This document shows, piece after piece, positions 1 through 6,586 of a stretch of 13,323 nt of DNA. The first letter of the stretch is position 1. Each line of letters starts with the position of its first letter. The notes below the pieces were generated by a model that saw only the letters and a program-made list of their open reading frames with translations, was not told the DNA's origin and did not search any database. Made by a program: the position numbers and the translations under genes. The stretch is taken from positions 1 to 13,323 of the forward strand of contig DASVDW010000019.1 in assembly GCA_036380925.1 (NCBI GenBank). The letters run 5' to 3'. Source of the stretch: JAICLV01 sp036380925 (lineage in GTDB: Bacteria; Actinomycetota; Actinomycetes; Acidothermales; Acidothermaceae).

Positions 1-658
1 CAACCGCGGCAAACCGCGACCGGAGTGTCTCGACGTCGAGGAATCGACCGTCAACCGCGATGTTGCCCGCGGTGGGCAGATTGATCGCGCCGGGAATCCG
101 CCCCGCCACCGGGTCGACCGGCTCCACCTCACCGCGAAACCGCTCTGACGCGCGCACGTCGATCAACGCACCGGACTTCGCGACCCGCGCCGCGTCGTCC
201 GCCGTCAGCATCGGCATGCCCCCGGGACGGGCAACGAAGTCTCCAGGCGACACCGCCGGAACCTCAGTGGTGACAGGCAATCCCGCCCGCAGCCAGGCCG
301 CGTAGCCGCCGTCCAAAACCCGGACGTCGGAATGCCCGAAGTACCGCAGCTGCCACCACGCGCGCGACGCGGGCACCGAGTCGGCCGCGTCGTACACGAC
401 CACCGGGCTGGATGCGCAGACCCCGAGCCGGCGCATCAGCGCCTCGAAATCCGCGGCCGACGGCAACGGGTGCCGGCCGCCTTCCCCGCGTCGTCCGCAC
501 AAGTCGTCGTCGAGGTCGGCGAACACCGCCCCTGGCAGGTGGCCCGCGTCGTACGCCAACCGCCCCGGCGGGCCGGTCAGGCTCCATCGCACGTCGATCA
601 CCACCGGCGGCGTCGCGGACGACAACTCCCCCGCCAGCGAATCAGCGTCGATCAGCAC
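1..658 (-). CDS. sseA: Thiosulfate/3-mercaptopyruvate sulfurtransferase, two-domain rhodanese (3' part missing)
   Basis: The enzyme moves sulfane sulfur from thiosulfate or 3-mercaptopyruvate to an acceptor in the cytoplasm. The 219 visible residues run off the window; family members have about 280. Domain 1 (about 1-130) carries VIDVRW, the AGHLPGAVFADLD segment and RVLDGGYAAW. Its catalytic Cys position is Asp90 (VVVYDAADS), as expected for the inactive first domain of tandem rhodaneses. Domain 2 starts near 150 with LIDVRASERFRGE and GRIPGAINLPT, including the Arg expected at the substrate site (Arg174). The active-site Cys loop lies beyond the edge, so activity cannot be judged. I chose the GTG at 658 because it is in frame with the whole domain and lies one base after the TGA of the upstream phosphodiesterase, which suggests translational coupling. 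Another sulfurtransferase name of the same fold is possible. Confidence 0.87.
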   Translation of the reverse strand, partial: MLIDADSLAGELSSATPPVVIDVRWSLTGPPGRLAYDAGHLPGAVFADLDDDLCGRRGEGGRHPLPSAADFEALMRRLGVCASSPVVVYDAADSVPASRAWWQLRYFGHSDVRVLDGGYAAWLRAGLPVTTEVPAVSPGDFVARPGGMPMLTADDAARVAKSGALIDVRASERFRGEVEPVDPVAGRIPGAINLPTAGNIAVDGRFLDVETLRSRFAAV

Positions 659-659
659 G

Positions 660-1802
660 TCAGACCGTCCCGAACTCCAGCAGCGGCACGAGTTGCTCGG
701 CCGGCGTCAACGAGCCGTGATGGCCGACCAACCGCGACTCGCGCGGCTGATGATGCGTCGCCACGAGCGCGAGGTCGGTCATCGACGCCACGATCACATC
801 GCCGATCCGTGGTCGCGCCCAGTCGCTCACCGGCCCGAACCAACCCGCCTCGATCGCCTCGTCACGCGTGCAGACCACCGCGTCGTCACCGAACCGCGCT
901 CGCCAGACCGACAGCACGTCGTCCAAGGCGCCGTCGCGCACGTACAGGTAACGCGCCCGCGCCTCGCCGCCGAGCAACTCGACGCCGTCCCGCAACGCCA
1001 GATCGAGATCGACGTCAACCCGTCGGTCGACGGGGATGTCGACCATGCCGTGGTCGCCGGTGACGTAAAACCGCGCGCCCGCGGGCAACCTCGACGAGAT
1101 TTGCTCCACCAGCCGGTCGACCAGCTGCAGCTGCATCCGCCACGCGGTCGACGACACACCTTGGGTGTGGCCGGTCCAGTCGAGGTCGGCGACGTAGGCG
1201 TAGATGAAGCCGGGACGATTCCGCGCGACGAACTCGCCCAGCCGGTCGAGCACGTTGCCGGCCACCTCGCCGAACGTGTCAGCGCCGACGAACCGGGCGC
1301 CGCGCAGCACCGCGCGGTCCAGGCCGCCGCCCTCGAAACTTCGCTTGCCCACCTGCAAGACCTCGACGCCGGACTTCGCAGCGCGCTCGAACGCGGTCGG
1401 CGCGGGCTGCCACTGCAACGGATCGACGGACGGATCCCATTTCAGCGAGTTCATCAGCTTGCCCGCTCCAGGAATCGCGACCGTGTATCCGACGACGCCG
1501 TGCCCGCCGGGTGACAAGCCGGTGCCGATGGAACCGATGCTCGCCGCGGTCGTGGAGGGAAACCCGGCGGTTAGGTCACGGCCGGCGACCAGCGCGGCGG
1601 ACATCACAGGCGCGTCGTCCGGATGCGCGCGCACCAACTCCGCGCCAAGGCCGTCGACCAACAACACGCAAGCGGCGGACGCCTTCGGCAAGTCCAACAC
1701 GTTGTCAAAGCCGGGCGTCGACATCGACGCGAGCACCGACGGCACAAGATCGGCGATCGCGGCCGACCCGTAACGCGGTAGCGGCGCCGACTCCGGGTTC
1801 AC
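660..1802 (-). CDS. Alkaline-phosphatase-superfamily phosphodiesterase / nucleotide pyrophosphatase
   Basis: This 380-residue protein belongs to the type I phosphodiesterase/nucleotide pyrophosphatase family. These are two-metal enzymes that cleave phosphodiester or pyrophosphate bonds through a Thr nucleophile. The metal and catalytic set is visible: Asp50 in LLVDGLG, FPSTTAAS with Thr85 in the FPxxT nucleophile position, Asp208 and His212 in DLDWTGHTQG, Asp250-His251 in TGDHGMVD, and His362 in GHHGS. No signal peptide or membrane segment is seen, so it is probably cytoplasmic. The frame stays open upstream to about 2195, but that part runs inside the DUF5998 gene and looks like low-complexity out-of-frame sequence. 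The GTG at 1802 overlaps the DUF5998 stop as GTGA and leads straight into the conserved domain. The substrate is unknown; a nucleotide-type phosphodiester is the family expectation. Confidence 0.9.
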   Translation of the reverse strand: MNPESAPLPRYGSAAIADLVPSVLASMSTPGFDNVLDLPKASAACVLLVDGLGAELVRAHPDDAPVMSAALVAGRDLTAGFPSTTAASIGSIGTGLSPGGHGVVGYTVAIPGAGKLMNSLKWDPSVDPLQWQPAPTAFERAAKSGVEVLQVGKRSFEGGGLDRAVLRGARFVGADTFGEVAGNVLDRLGEFVARNRPGFIYAYVADLDWTGHTQGVSSTAWRMQLQLVDRLVEQISSRLPAGARFYVTGDHGMVDIPVDRRVDVDLDLALRDGVELLGGEARARYLYVRDGALDDVLSVWRARFGDDAVVCTRDEAIEAGWFGPVSDWARPRIGDVIVASMTDLALVATHHQPRESRLVGHHGSLTPAEQLVPLLEFGTV

Positions 1803-2413
1803 CCTCGCGGCCGGGTGACGCCGCCGGCGGCGGCCACCGCGTCGGACAGCACGCCGGCGAACCGCAGCGCCTGCGCGACGACCGGGGCGCCGTCGCCCTC
1901 CTCGCTGATGCGCAGCGAGAGGTCGTCGGCGGTGAACGTGCCGGTGTAGCCGTGGTCGGCCTCGCACGTCTCGTCTCCGCAGGACGCGGGCTCGAGGTCG
2001 ACGTGCCCGATCGCCCCCCATCCGACGACGAGGGACACCTCCCGGCACGACGACCCCGGCAGGTACTGCGCCGGGTTGGCGACCGTCGTGGTGACCGCCA
2101 CCGAGGCGATCCGCGACAGCGGCACCACCTCTGTCGTCGTCGTCGCATGGGGGTAGGGCGTGAGCTCGCTCGGCGGGTGCTCGTCGGTGTGGCACACGAC
2201 CAGCCGCGTGACGGTGACCGCCAGCACGGTCACGTGCCGACGGATGCCCATCGCGTCGTCCAACGTCGTCTCCTGGTGGACGACGTGGGCGAGCGGCTGC
2301 TCAGAGCCCAGACTTGCCCGCATCGCGTCGGCCATGAGCTCCGGGTAGTAGCCGGCGTGCTCGACGTCTGACCAAAGATCGGACGCGGTCTGCCCGGTGG
2401 TGTGTTCGGCCAT
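1799..2413 (-). CDS. DUF5998 family protein
   Basis: The 204-residue product matches, as I remember the family, the actinobacterial DUF5998 proteins of unknown function. Recognisable conserved stretches are GYYPELMADA (21-30), HQETT with a following RRHVTVL (46-64), CHTDE (74-78), the block ANPAQY to GWGAIGHVDLEP (112-142), and CGDETCEADHGYTG (145-158), followed by TADDLSLRISEEGDG. The pair Cys145/Cys150 might bind metal, but only two Cys and one nearby His are visible, so this is a guess. No signal peptide or membrane segment is seen. The ATG at 2413 is preferred over the in-frame GTG at 2428 because a GGAGG lies 8 bases ahead of it. Its last codon overlaps the phosphodiesterase start by four bases, so the two are very probably co-translated. 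Confidence 0.88.
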   Translation of the reverse strand: MAEHTTGQTASDLWSDVEHAGYYPELMADAMRASLGSEQPLAHVVHQETTLDDAMGIRRHVTVLAVTVTRLVVCHTDEHPPSELTPYPHATTTTEVVPLSRIASVAVTTTVANPAQYLPGSSCREVSLVVGWGAIGHVDLEPASCGDETCEADHGYTGTFTADDLSLRISEEGDGAPVVAQALRFAGVLSDAVAAAGGVTRPRG

Positions 2414-2421
2414 GGCTCCAT

Positions 2422-2426
2422 CCTCC
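2422..2426 (-). promoter_or_regulatory. Ribosome binding site deciding the DUF5998 start
   Basis: GGAGG on the minus strand, 8 bases before the ATG at 2413. It overlaps the GTG at 2428 and so argues against that earlier start. Confidence 0.7.
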
Positions 2427-2435
2427 ACCAGGTCG

Positions 2436-2452
2436 CCCGCTCCCGCAGCGGG
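2436..2452 (-). other. Small stem-loop between the GGDEF-EAL stop and the DUF5998 start
   Basis: CCCGCT and AGCGGG form perfect 6-bp arms around a 5-base loop in the 42-base gap. There is no following T-run, so it may be a weak terminator, a processing site or chance in GC-rich DNA. Confidence 0.3.
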
Positions 2453-2455
2453 TGG

Positions 2456-4468
2456 TCACACGCCGGTGATCAAACGCGGGCAGGTCTCGACGACGGACGC
2501 CGCCGGCATCGGCTTGTGCATCAGGTAGCCCTGGCCGAGTCGGCAGCCGAGCTGGCGCAGCAGTTCCAGCTGCTCCTGCGTCTCGATGCCTTCGGCCACC
2601 AGCTCGAGTTCGAGGTGGCTGGCCAGGTCGATCACCGCCCGGGTGACCGCGCGGTCCTGGGCGCTGCCGAGCAGGCCGGAGACGAACGACCGGTCGAGCT
2701 TCAGCACGTCGATGCGGAAGCGCCGCAGATATGAAAGCGACGAGTAGCCGGTGCCGAAGTCGTCGAGCGCGATCCGCACCCCGATCTCGCGAAGGGCCTC
2801 GATCGCCCTGATGTTGGTCTGGTTGTCGTCCATGAAGACGCTCTCGGTCACCTCGAGAGTGATGGACGACGGCGGCAGGCCGCTTCGCTCGACCGCCCTG
2901 CGGACAAGCTCGACGAACCCGGGCTCGGCGAGCTGGCGCACCGACACGTTGACCGCGACACCGAACCCGGCGTCACCAGCGGCGAGCGAACGCCACGAGA
3001 CGCGGTGCTCCAGCGCCTTCTCCAACACCCACTGGCCAAGGGGCACGACCAGCCCGGTGTCTTCCGCGAGCGGGATGAAGTCGAGGGGCGGCACCATGCC
3101 GCGGGTTGGATGCGGCCAGCGCACCAAGGCCTCGACATGGGACCACGTGCCGGTGACCAGATCGACGATGGGTTGGAAGTGGAGCTCGAACGCGCCGTCG
3201 GCGACGGCCGTCCGCAGGTCTTCCTCGAGCGCCAGCCGGCCAGCCGCGGCCTTGCGAAAGGTCGGCGCGAACACCACATAGCGTCCCTTGCCCGACATCT
3301 TCGCCTCGTACATCGCAAGGTCGGCGTCGGCCAACAGGGTGGCGGTGGTCACCGACCGGGTGCGCGCCGAGGTCACGCCGACGCTCGCGCTCAGATGCAC
3401 CGCGCGGCCACCGCTGCTGAACGGCGTCTTCAACGCGGCGAGCAGGCGCTGCGCGACGACTTCGGACTCCTCGGGCGCGGCCAGGCCGGTGACGAGGACC
3501 GCGAACTCGTCGCCGCCGAGCCGCGCGATGGTGTCGGTTGGACGCACCGCGCCCATCAGCCGCTGGGCGACGTCGCGCAGCAGGGCGTCGCCGCGGGCGT
3601 GCCCGAGGCTGTCGTTGACCCGCTTGAAGCCGTCGAGGTCGAGCATCAGCACGCACACGTAGTCGCGGCTGGGGTTGAGCTGACCCAGCGCCTGGTCGAT
3701 CCGCTGCGAGAGCAACGCCCGGTTCGCCAACCCGGTGAGCGCGTCTTGCATCGCCATGCGGCGGGTCTCGTCCTCCGCCCGCGACCGCGCGTGCGCCGAG
3801 TCGAGCACGTTGCGCACGCTGCGCACGAAGCCTTGGTCCTCGACCGGAAGCACCGCGAGGACGTCCGGCTTGGCGCCCAGCGCCCCGGCCGCGATCGCCT
3901 CGTTGACGCCGAGCATCGCCGCGACCAGCCCGCGCGCCTCGGAGCTCAACTCCTCGCTGGTGGCGTGGTCAAGCGCCCGCTGGCCCAGCTCGGCGAGACC
4001 CGCGAAACGGGCGTTGCGCGCGGTGACGTCGATGTACTGGGCGAACATGAGGGCGGGCACGCCCTCGTCGTCCCGAATGATCTTGGTGACGCGGATGGCT
4101 TGCGCGACGCTGCCGTCCGGGCGAAGGAATCGCTTCTCCATCCGGTGGCAGTCCGATTCGCCGGCGGACAGCTCCGGGTACGACCAGGCCGACAGGTGGC
4201 GGTCTTCGGGATGGGTGATCTCCACCGTGCTGCGGCCGACGAGGTCTTCGGCCGGTCGGCCGGCGAGGCGGCACAACGCGTCGTTCACCCGCAGGTAGCG
4301 GCCGTCCATGCTGACCAGCGCCATGCCGATGGCCGCGTTTCGGCCCGCGACGTCGAACCACGAGAACTCCTCGCGGCGGTCGTCGCCGGAGGACGCGCTC
4401 CCATCGCTGCGGTGGGCGGTCAACCCCGTCGTCATGCGATCCCAATCGGCTGGTTGAGCCGCCGTCAT
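2456..4468 (-). CDS. PAS-GGDEF-EAL bifunctional cyclic-di-GMP synthase/phosphodiesterase
   Basis: The product (670 residues from ATG 4468) should make and break cyclic di-GMP. A PAS domain spans about 38-152 (RYLRVNDALCRLAG, THPEDR, FLRPDGSV). Residues 155-238 look like a shortened GAF remnant. GGDEF follows (about 240-400) with intact Gly318-Gly319-Asp320-Glu321-Phe322 and the inhibitory RxxD site Arg309-Asp312 five residues upstream. EAL fills 410-660 with Glu446-Ala447-Leu448, Asn507, Glu539/Glu542, DDFGTG (Asp569-Asp570), Lys590, Glu626 and QGYLMHKP, so the catalytic set looks complete. No membrane segment is seen; it is probably a soluble sensor. The start is uncertain: ATG 4435 has a better GGGA ahead, and GTG 4504 is also in frame. 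It lies 58 bases after the response regulator gene, so readthrough is possible. The signal sensed by PAS is unknown. Confidence 0.93.
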   Translation of the reverse strand: MTAAQPADWDRMTTGLTAHRSDGSASSGDDRREEFSWFDVAGRNAAIGMALVSMDGRYLRVNDALCRLAGRPAEDLVGRSTVEITHPEDRHLSAWSYPELSAGESDCHRMEKRFLRPDGSVAQAIRVTKIIRDDEGVPALMFAQYIDVTARNARFAGLAELGQRALDHATSEELSSEARGLVAAMLGVNEAIAAGALGAKPDVLAVLPVEDQGFVRSVRNVLDSAHARSRAEDETRRMAMQDALTGLANRALLSQRIDQALGQLNPSRDYVCVLMLDLDGFKRVNDSLGHARGDALLRDVAQRLMGAVRPTDTIARLGGDEFAVLVTGLAAPEESEVVAQRLLAALKTPFSSGGRAVHLSASVGVTSARTRSVTTATLLADADLAMYEAKMSGKGRYVVFAPTFRKAAAGRLALEEDLRTAVADGAFELHFQPIVDLVTGTWSHVEALVRWPHPTRGMVPPLDFIPLAEDTGLVVPLGQWVLEKALEHRVSWRSLAAGDAGFGVAVNVSVRQLAEPGFVELVRRAVERSGLPPSSITLEVTESVFMDDNQTNIRAIEALREIGVRIALDDFGTGYSSLSYLRRFRIDVLKLDRSFVSGLLGSAQDRAVTRAVIDLASHLELELVAEGIETQEQLELLRQLGCRLGQGYLMHKPMPAASVVETCPRLITGV

Positions 4469-4526
4469 AGGGATTGCGCACACCAACCCGGTCAGCTCAC
4501 TCACCGGGTCTAGGCTCGATAGCCCG

Positions 4527-5192
4527 TTAGGACGCCCAACCCGGGCGGGCGAGCCCGCTCTCATACGCCAGGACGACCAACTGCGCCCGATCACGCGCGC
4601 CGAGCTTGGTCATCGCCCGGCCGACGTGGGTCTTCACCGTCGCCGGGCTGAGGAACAGCCGGGCGGCGATCTCGTCGTTCGTCTCACCGGACGCGACCAA
4701 CGCCACCACCTCCCGCTCGCGGTCGGTCAGCACGCTGAGGTCACGAGCCGGGTCAGCCGGACGACGGTAGGTCGCGAACTCAGCGATCAGACGTTTCGTC
4801 ACCGTCGGCGACAACAGCGCCTCGCCCGCCGCGATCACCCGCACCGCGTGCACCAGCTCGGCCGGCTCGGTGTCCTTCACCAAAAAGCCGCTCGCGCCGT
4901 CGCGCAGCGCGCCGAACACGAACTCGTCGAGGTCGAAGGTGGTCAGCATCACCACTTTGACGCCGCACAACGCCGGGTCGCTGGCGATCTGCCGCGTCGC
5001 CTCGAGCCCGTCGACGCCGGGCATTCGAATGTCCATGAGGACGACGTCCGGTGTCAGTTCGCGAGCCAACGTCACCGCCGCGGCGCCGTCGGCCGCCTCC
5101 CCCACCACCTCGATCTCGGTTTGGGCGTCGAGCAACGCCCGAAAGCCGGCCCGCACCAGGGCCTGGTCGTCGGCCAGCAGCACCCGGATCAC
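4527..5192 (-). CDS. NarL/FixJ-family response regulator (REC-LuxR HTH)
   Basis: A 221-residue two-domain transcription regulator. The receiver domain (2-120) shows the acidic pair Asp8-Asp9 in VLLADDQALVRAGF, the phospho-acceptor Asp54 in VVLMDIRMPG, the conserved Thr in MLTTFD, and Lys106 in FLVKD. A LuxR-type helix-turn-helix fills 152-215 (LTDREREVVALVASGETNDE, then LSPATVKTHVGRAMTKLGAR). It should be phosphorylated by the kinase encoded just upstream and then bind DNA as a dimer. The GTG at 5192 overlaps the kinase stop by four bases (GTGA) and has GGAGGAG 8 bases ahead. The frame is open farther upstream to 5282, but only inside the kinase gene. The likely target, by position, is the divergent MMPL exporter gene or its own operon; this is inference. 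Confidence 0.95.
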   Translation of the reverse strand: MIRVLLADDQALVRAGFRALLDAQTEIEVVGEAADGAAAVTLARELTPDVVLMDIRMPGVDGLEATRQIASDPALCGVKVVMLTTFDLDEFVFGALRDGASGFLVKDTEPAELVHAVRVIAAGEALLSPTVTKRLIAEFATYRRPADPARDLSVLTDREREVVALVASGETNDEIAARLFLSPATVKTHVGRAMTKLGARDRAQLVVLAYESGLARPGWAS

Positions 5193-6340
5193 GCCCGCGC
5201 CTCCTCCGATTGAAGCGCCGGCAGCGACATGGGCAGCCGGGCCAGGATCTGGAAGCCACCGGCCGGCGACCGGCCGGTCCACACCTGCCCGCCGAGCGCG
5301 GTCGCGCGCTCCCGCATGCCGCGCAGCCCTGAGCCGGTGGTCGCCTCCACCGCGCCCGCGGCCGCGCCCTTGCCGTCGTCGTCCACCATCAGCGTCAGGG
5401 CGCCGTCGGCCCGTCGCAACGCGACCACGACGTGCCGCGCGTCGGCATGGCGGACCGCGTTGGTGAGTGACTCTTGCACGATCCGGTAGGCGGCGACGCT
5501 CACCACCTCGGGCACCGCGGTTGTCTCCAGTCCGTCCTCAACGCGAACCTCGACGGCCAGCCCGGACAGCCGCGCGTTGGCGACCAGCTCGTTCAGCCGG
5601 CGCAGGTCGGGCGCCGGTTGTCTCGCGACGGTGCCGCCGGCCCGCAGCAGGTCCAGCGCCCCGCGCATCTCACGCAGCACCTCGTTGCTGGCTTGTCGGA
5701 TCGCCGTGAGCGCGGGGCGCGCCTGCTCCGGATGGTCGTCGAGCAGGTGCAGCGCGACGCCGGATTGCACGCTGATCAAGGCGACGTGATGGGCAAGGAC
5801 GTCGTGCAGATCGCGGGCGATCGCCAACCGCTCCTCGGTCGCCTTCCGGCGAGCGAGCTCGGCGCGCGCCTGCACCCGCTCAAGGTGGTTCTCCCGGCCC
5901 ACGCGCGCGGCCTCGGCGGCGCCGCCGAGCAGCAACATCCACCCGACGATGCCCGCGATCACGACCGGTTGCGGGCTTCCGCCCAGCACCTGCCCCGGCC
6001 CGAGAAACACCGCGAATCCGATCACCAGCACGCTCCACGCGATGATCCGGCGGCGCGCCAACATGCAGGTGAAGAAGGCGACGCTCAGGGCGATCCACAT
6101 CGGCCCGTGCGGTTGCCGGGTCAGGTCGTACGCCAGCGCTATGCCGAACTCGACGAGCAGCACGCTCACCGGGAACCGGCGCCGCCACCACAGCAGCAGC
6201 GGCCCGGCGGTCAGCAGCGCGATCCCGAACCACTCGAGCTGCCGACCCGGCTCGTGGTGGCGCATCAAGATCGTGAAGGGCAACTGCGTGACCATCGCAA
6301 AGCCGATGAGCGCCACGTCGACGACACGGCTGCGGGACAT
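5189..6340 (-). CDS. Membrane sensor histidine kinase, DesK/NarX type (HisKA_3-HATPase)
   Basis: The 383-residue protein has about six hydrophobic segments in its first 145 residues (for example 8-25, 37-52, 57-72, 81-95, 99-115, 125-142) with almost no extracytoplasmic loop. It therefore probably senses something in or near the membrane. A helical linker (146-172) leads to the dimerisation/phospho-acceptor motif RDLHDVLAHH with His179. The ATPase domain follows with the N box QESLTNAVRHA (Asn294), VDDDGKG (319-325) and GSGLRGMRERATALGG (337-351). This is the family that pairs with NarL-type regulators, and such a gene follows with a 4-base overlap. The ATG at 6340 sits immediately before the first membrane segment; the open frame to 6493 reads as basic non-domain sequence and lacks support. 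No clear Shine-Dalgarno is seen, but a TACTGT box lies 6 bases ahead, which suggests a leaderless mRNA. Confidence 0.94.
   Translation of the reverse strand: MSRSRVVDVALIGFAMVTQLPFTILMRHHEPGRQLEWFGIALLTAGPLLLWWRRRFPVSVLLVEFGIALAYDLTRQPHGPMWIALSVAFFTCMLARRRIIAWSVLVIGFAVFLGPGQVLGGSPQPVVIAGIVGWMLLLGGAAEAARVGRENHLERVQARAELARRKATEERLAIARDLHDVLAHHVALISVQSGVALHLLDDHPEQARPALTAIRQASNEVLREMRGALDLLRAGGTVARQPAPDLRRLNELVANARLSGLAVEVRVEDGLETTAVPEVVSVAAYRIVQESLTNAVRHADARHVVVALRRADGALTLMVDDDGKGAAAGAVEATTGSGLRGMRERATALGGQVWTGRSPAGGFQILARLPMSLPALQSEEARA
5201..5207 (-). promoter_or_regulatory. Ribosome binding site of the response regulator, inside the kinase 3' end
   Basis: GGAGGAG on the minus strand, 8 bases before the GTG at 5192. 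It also encodes the Glu-Glu near the kinase C-terminus. This strong site fixes the regulator start. Confidence 0.75.
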
Positions 6341-6346
6341 CCCACG

Positions 6347-6352
6347 ACAGTA
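6347..6352 (-). promoter_or_regulatory. Candidate -10 box for a leaderless kinase transcript
   Basis: TACTGT (fits TANNNT) ends 6 bases before the ATG at 6340, the spacing expected if transcription begins at or next to the start codon. No convincing -35 hexamer is seen. Confidence 0.45.
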
Positions 6353-6398
6353 GGGCGCCCCGAGCGCTCTTTCATCAGACCGGCGCGGCAGCCGCCCA

Positions 6399-6414
6399 TA
6401 CGCCAACGGACGTA
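6399..6414. promoter_or_regulatory. Imperfect dyad between kinase and exporter genes, candidate regulator site
   Basis: TACGCC-AAC-GGACGTA is a 16-base dyad in which 5 of 8 pairs match, including the outer TACG/CGTA. NarL-family regulators often bind such imperfect dyads. The site lies 59 bases upstream of the kinase start and 172 upstream of the exporter start. Chance is a real alternative. Confidence 0.25.
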
Positions 6415-6474
6415 CTTCGACGCCGCTTGGTCGGCTCAACCGGGCAGACCGAAAGCCCTCCACACGCCGACGAC

Positions 6475-6494
6475 GTCGGGCGCCGTCGGGCACC
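6475..6494. repeat. 10-bp tandem direct repeat in the kinase-exporter intergenic region
   Basis: GTCGGGCGCC is followed directly by GTCGGGCACC, 9 of 10 bases identical. The copy spacing equals about one helical turn. The first copy also overlaps a CCGAC-GAC-GTCGG dyad at 6467-6479. It could be a protein binding site upstream of the exporter gene. Confidence 0.4.
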
Positions 6495-6586
6495 AGGATC
6501 GACCTGTCACTTGCGATGACTCCAATCCGTCAAGAGCGTCAGAACCACTGCGACCCGCTCCTGCTGTCTTGAAAGGCGACCATGCG

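Noticed and set aside
264..587. Minus-strand open frame of about 107 codons within the sulfurtransferase region
   Set aside because: It is out of frame with the continuous rhodanese reading and has an Arg/Gly/Ala-rich composition without motifs.
1803..2195. N-terminal extension of the phosphodiesterase inside the DUF5998 gene
   Set aside because: The 131 extra residues are Arg-rich and domain-free, while DUF5998 in the other frame matches a conserved family. The GTGA overlap gives a natural start.
3005..4513. A plus-strand open frame of about 502 codons opposite the GGDEF-EAL gene
   Set aside because: It is antisense to an intact enzyme with complete motifs; the composition is Arg/His/Gln-rich and shows no family motif.
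4513..4524. Small GGCT/AGCC hairpin between the regulator and GGDEF-EAL genes
   Set aside because: Only 4 bp of stem with no T-run; too weak to call a terminator.
5193..5282. N-terminal extension of the response regulator
   Set aside because: The receiver domain begins right at the GTG with a strong ribosome site. The extra 30 residues are only the shifted frame of the kinase.
5474..6586. Upstream extension of the exporter frame, opposite the kinase gene
   Set aside because: The sequence there is Arg/Gln/Pro-rich and antisense to a clear kinase. The exporter's natural start with a ribosome site is at 6587.
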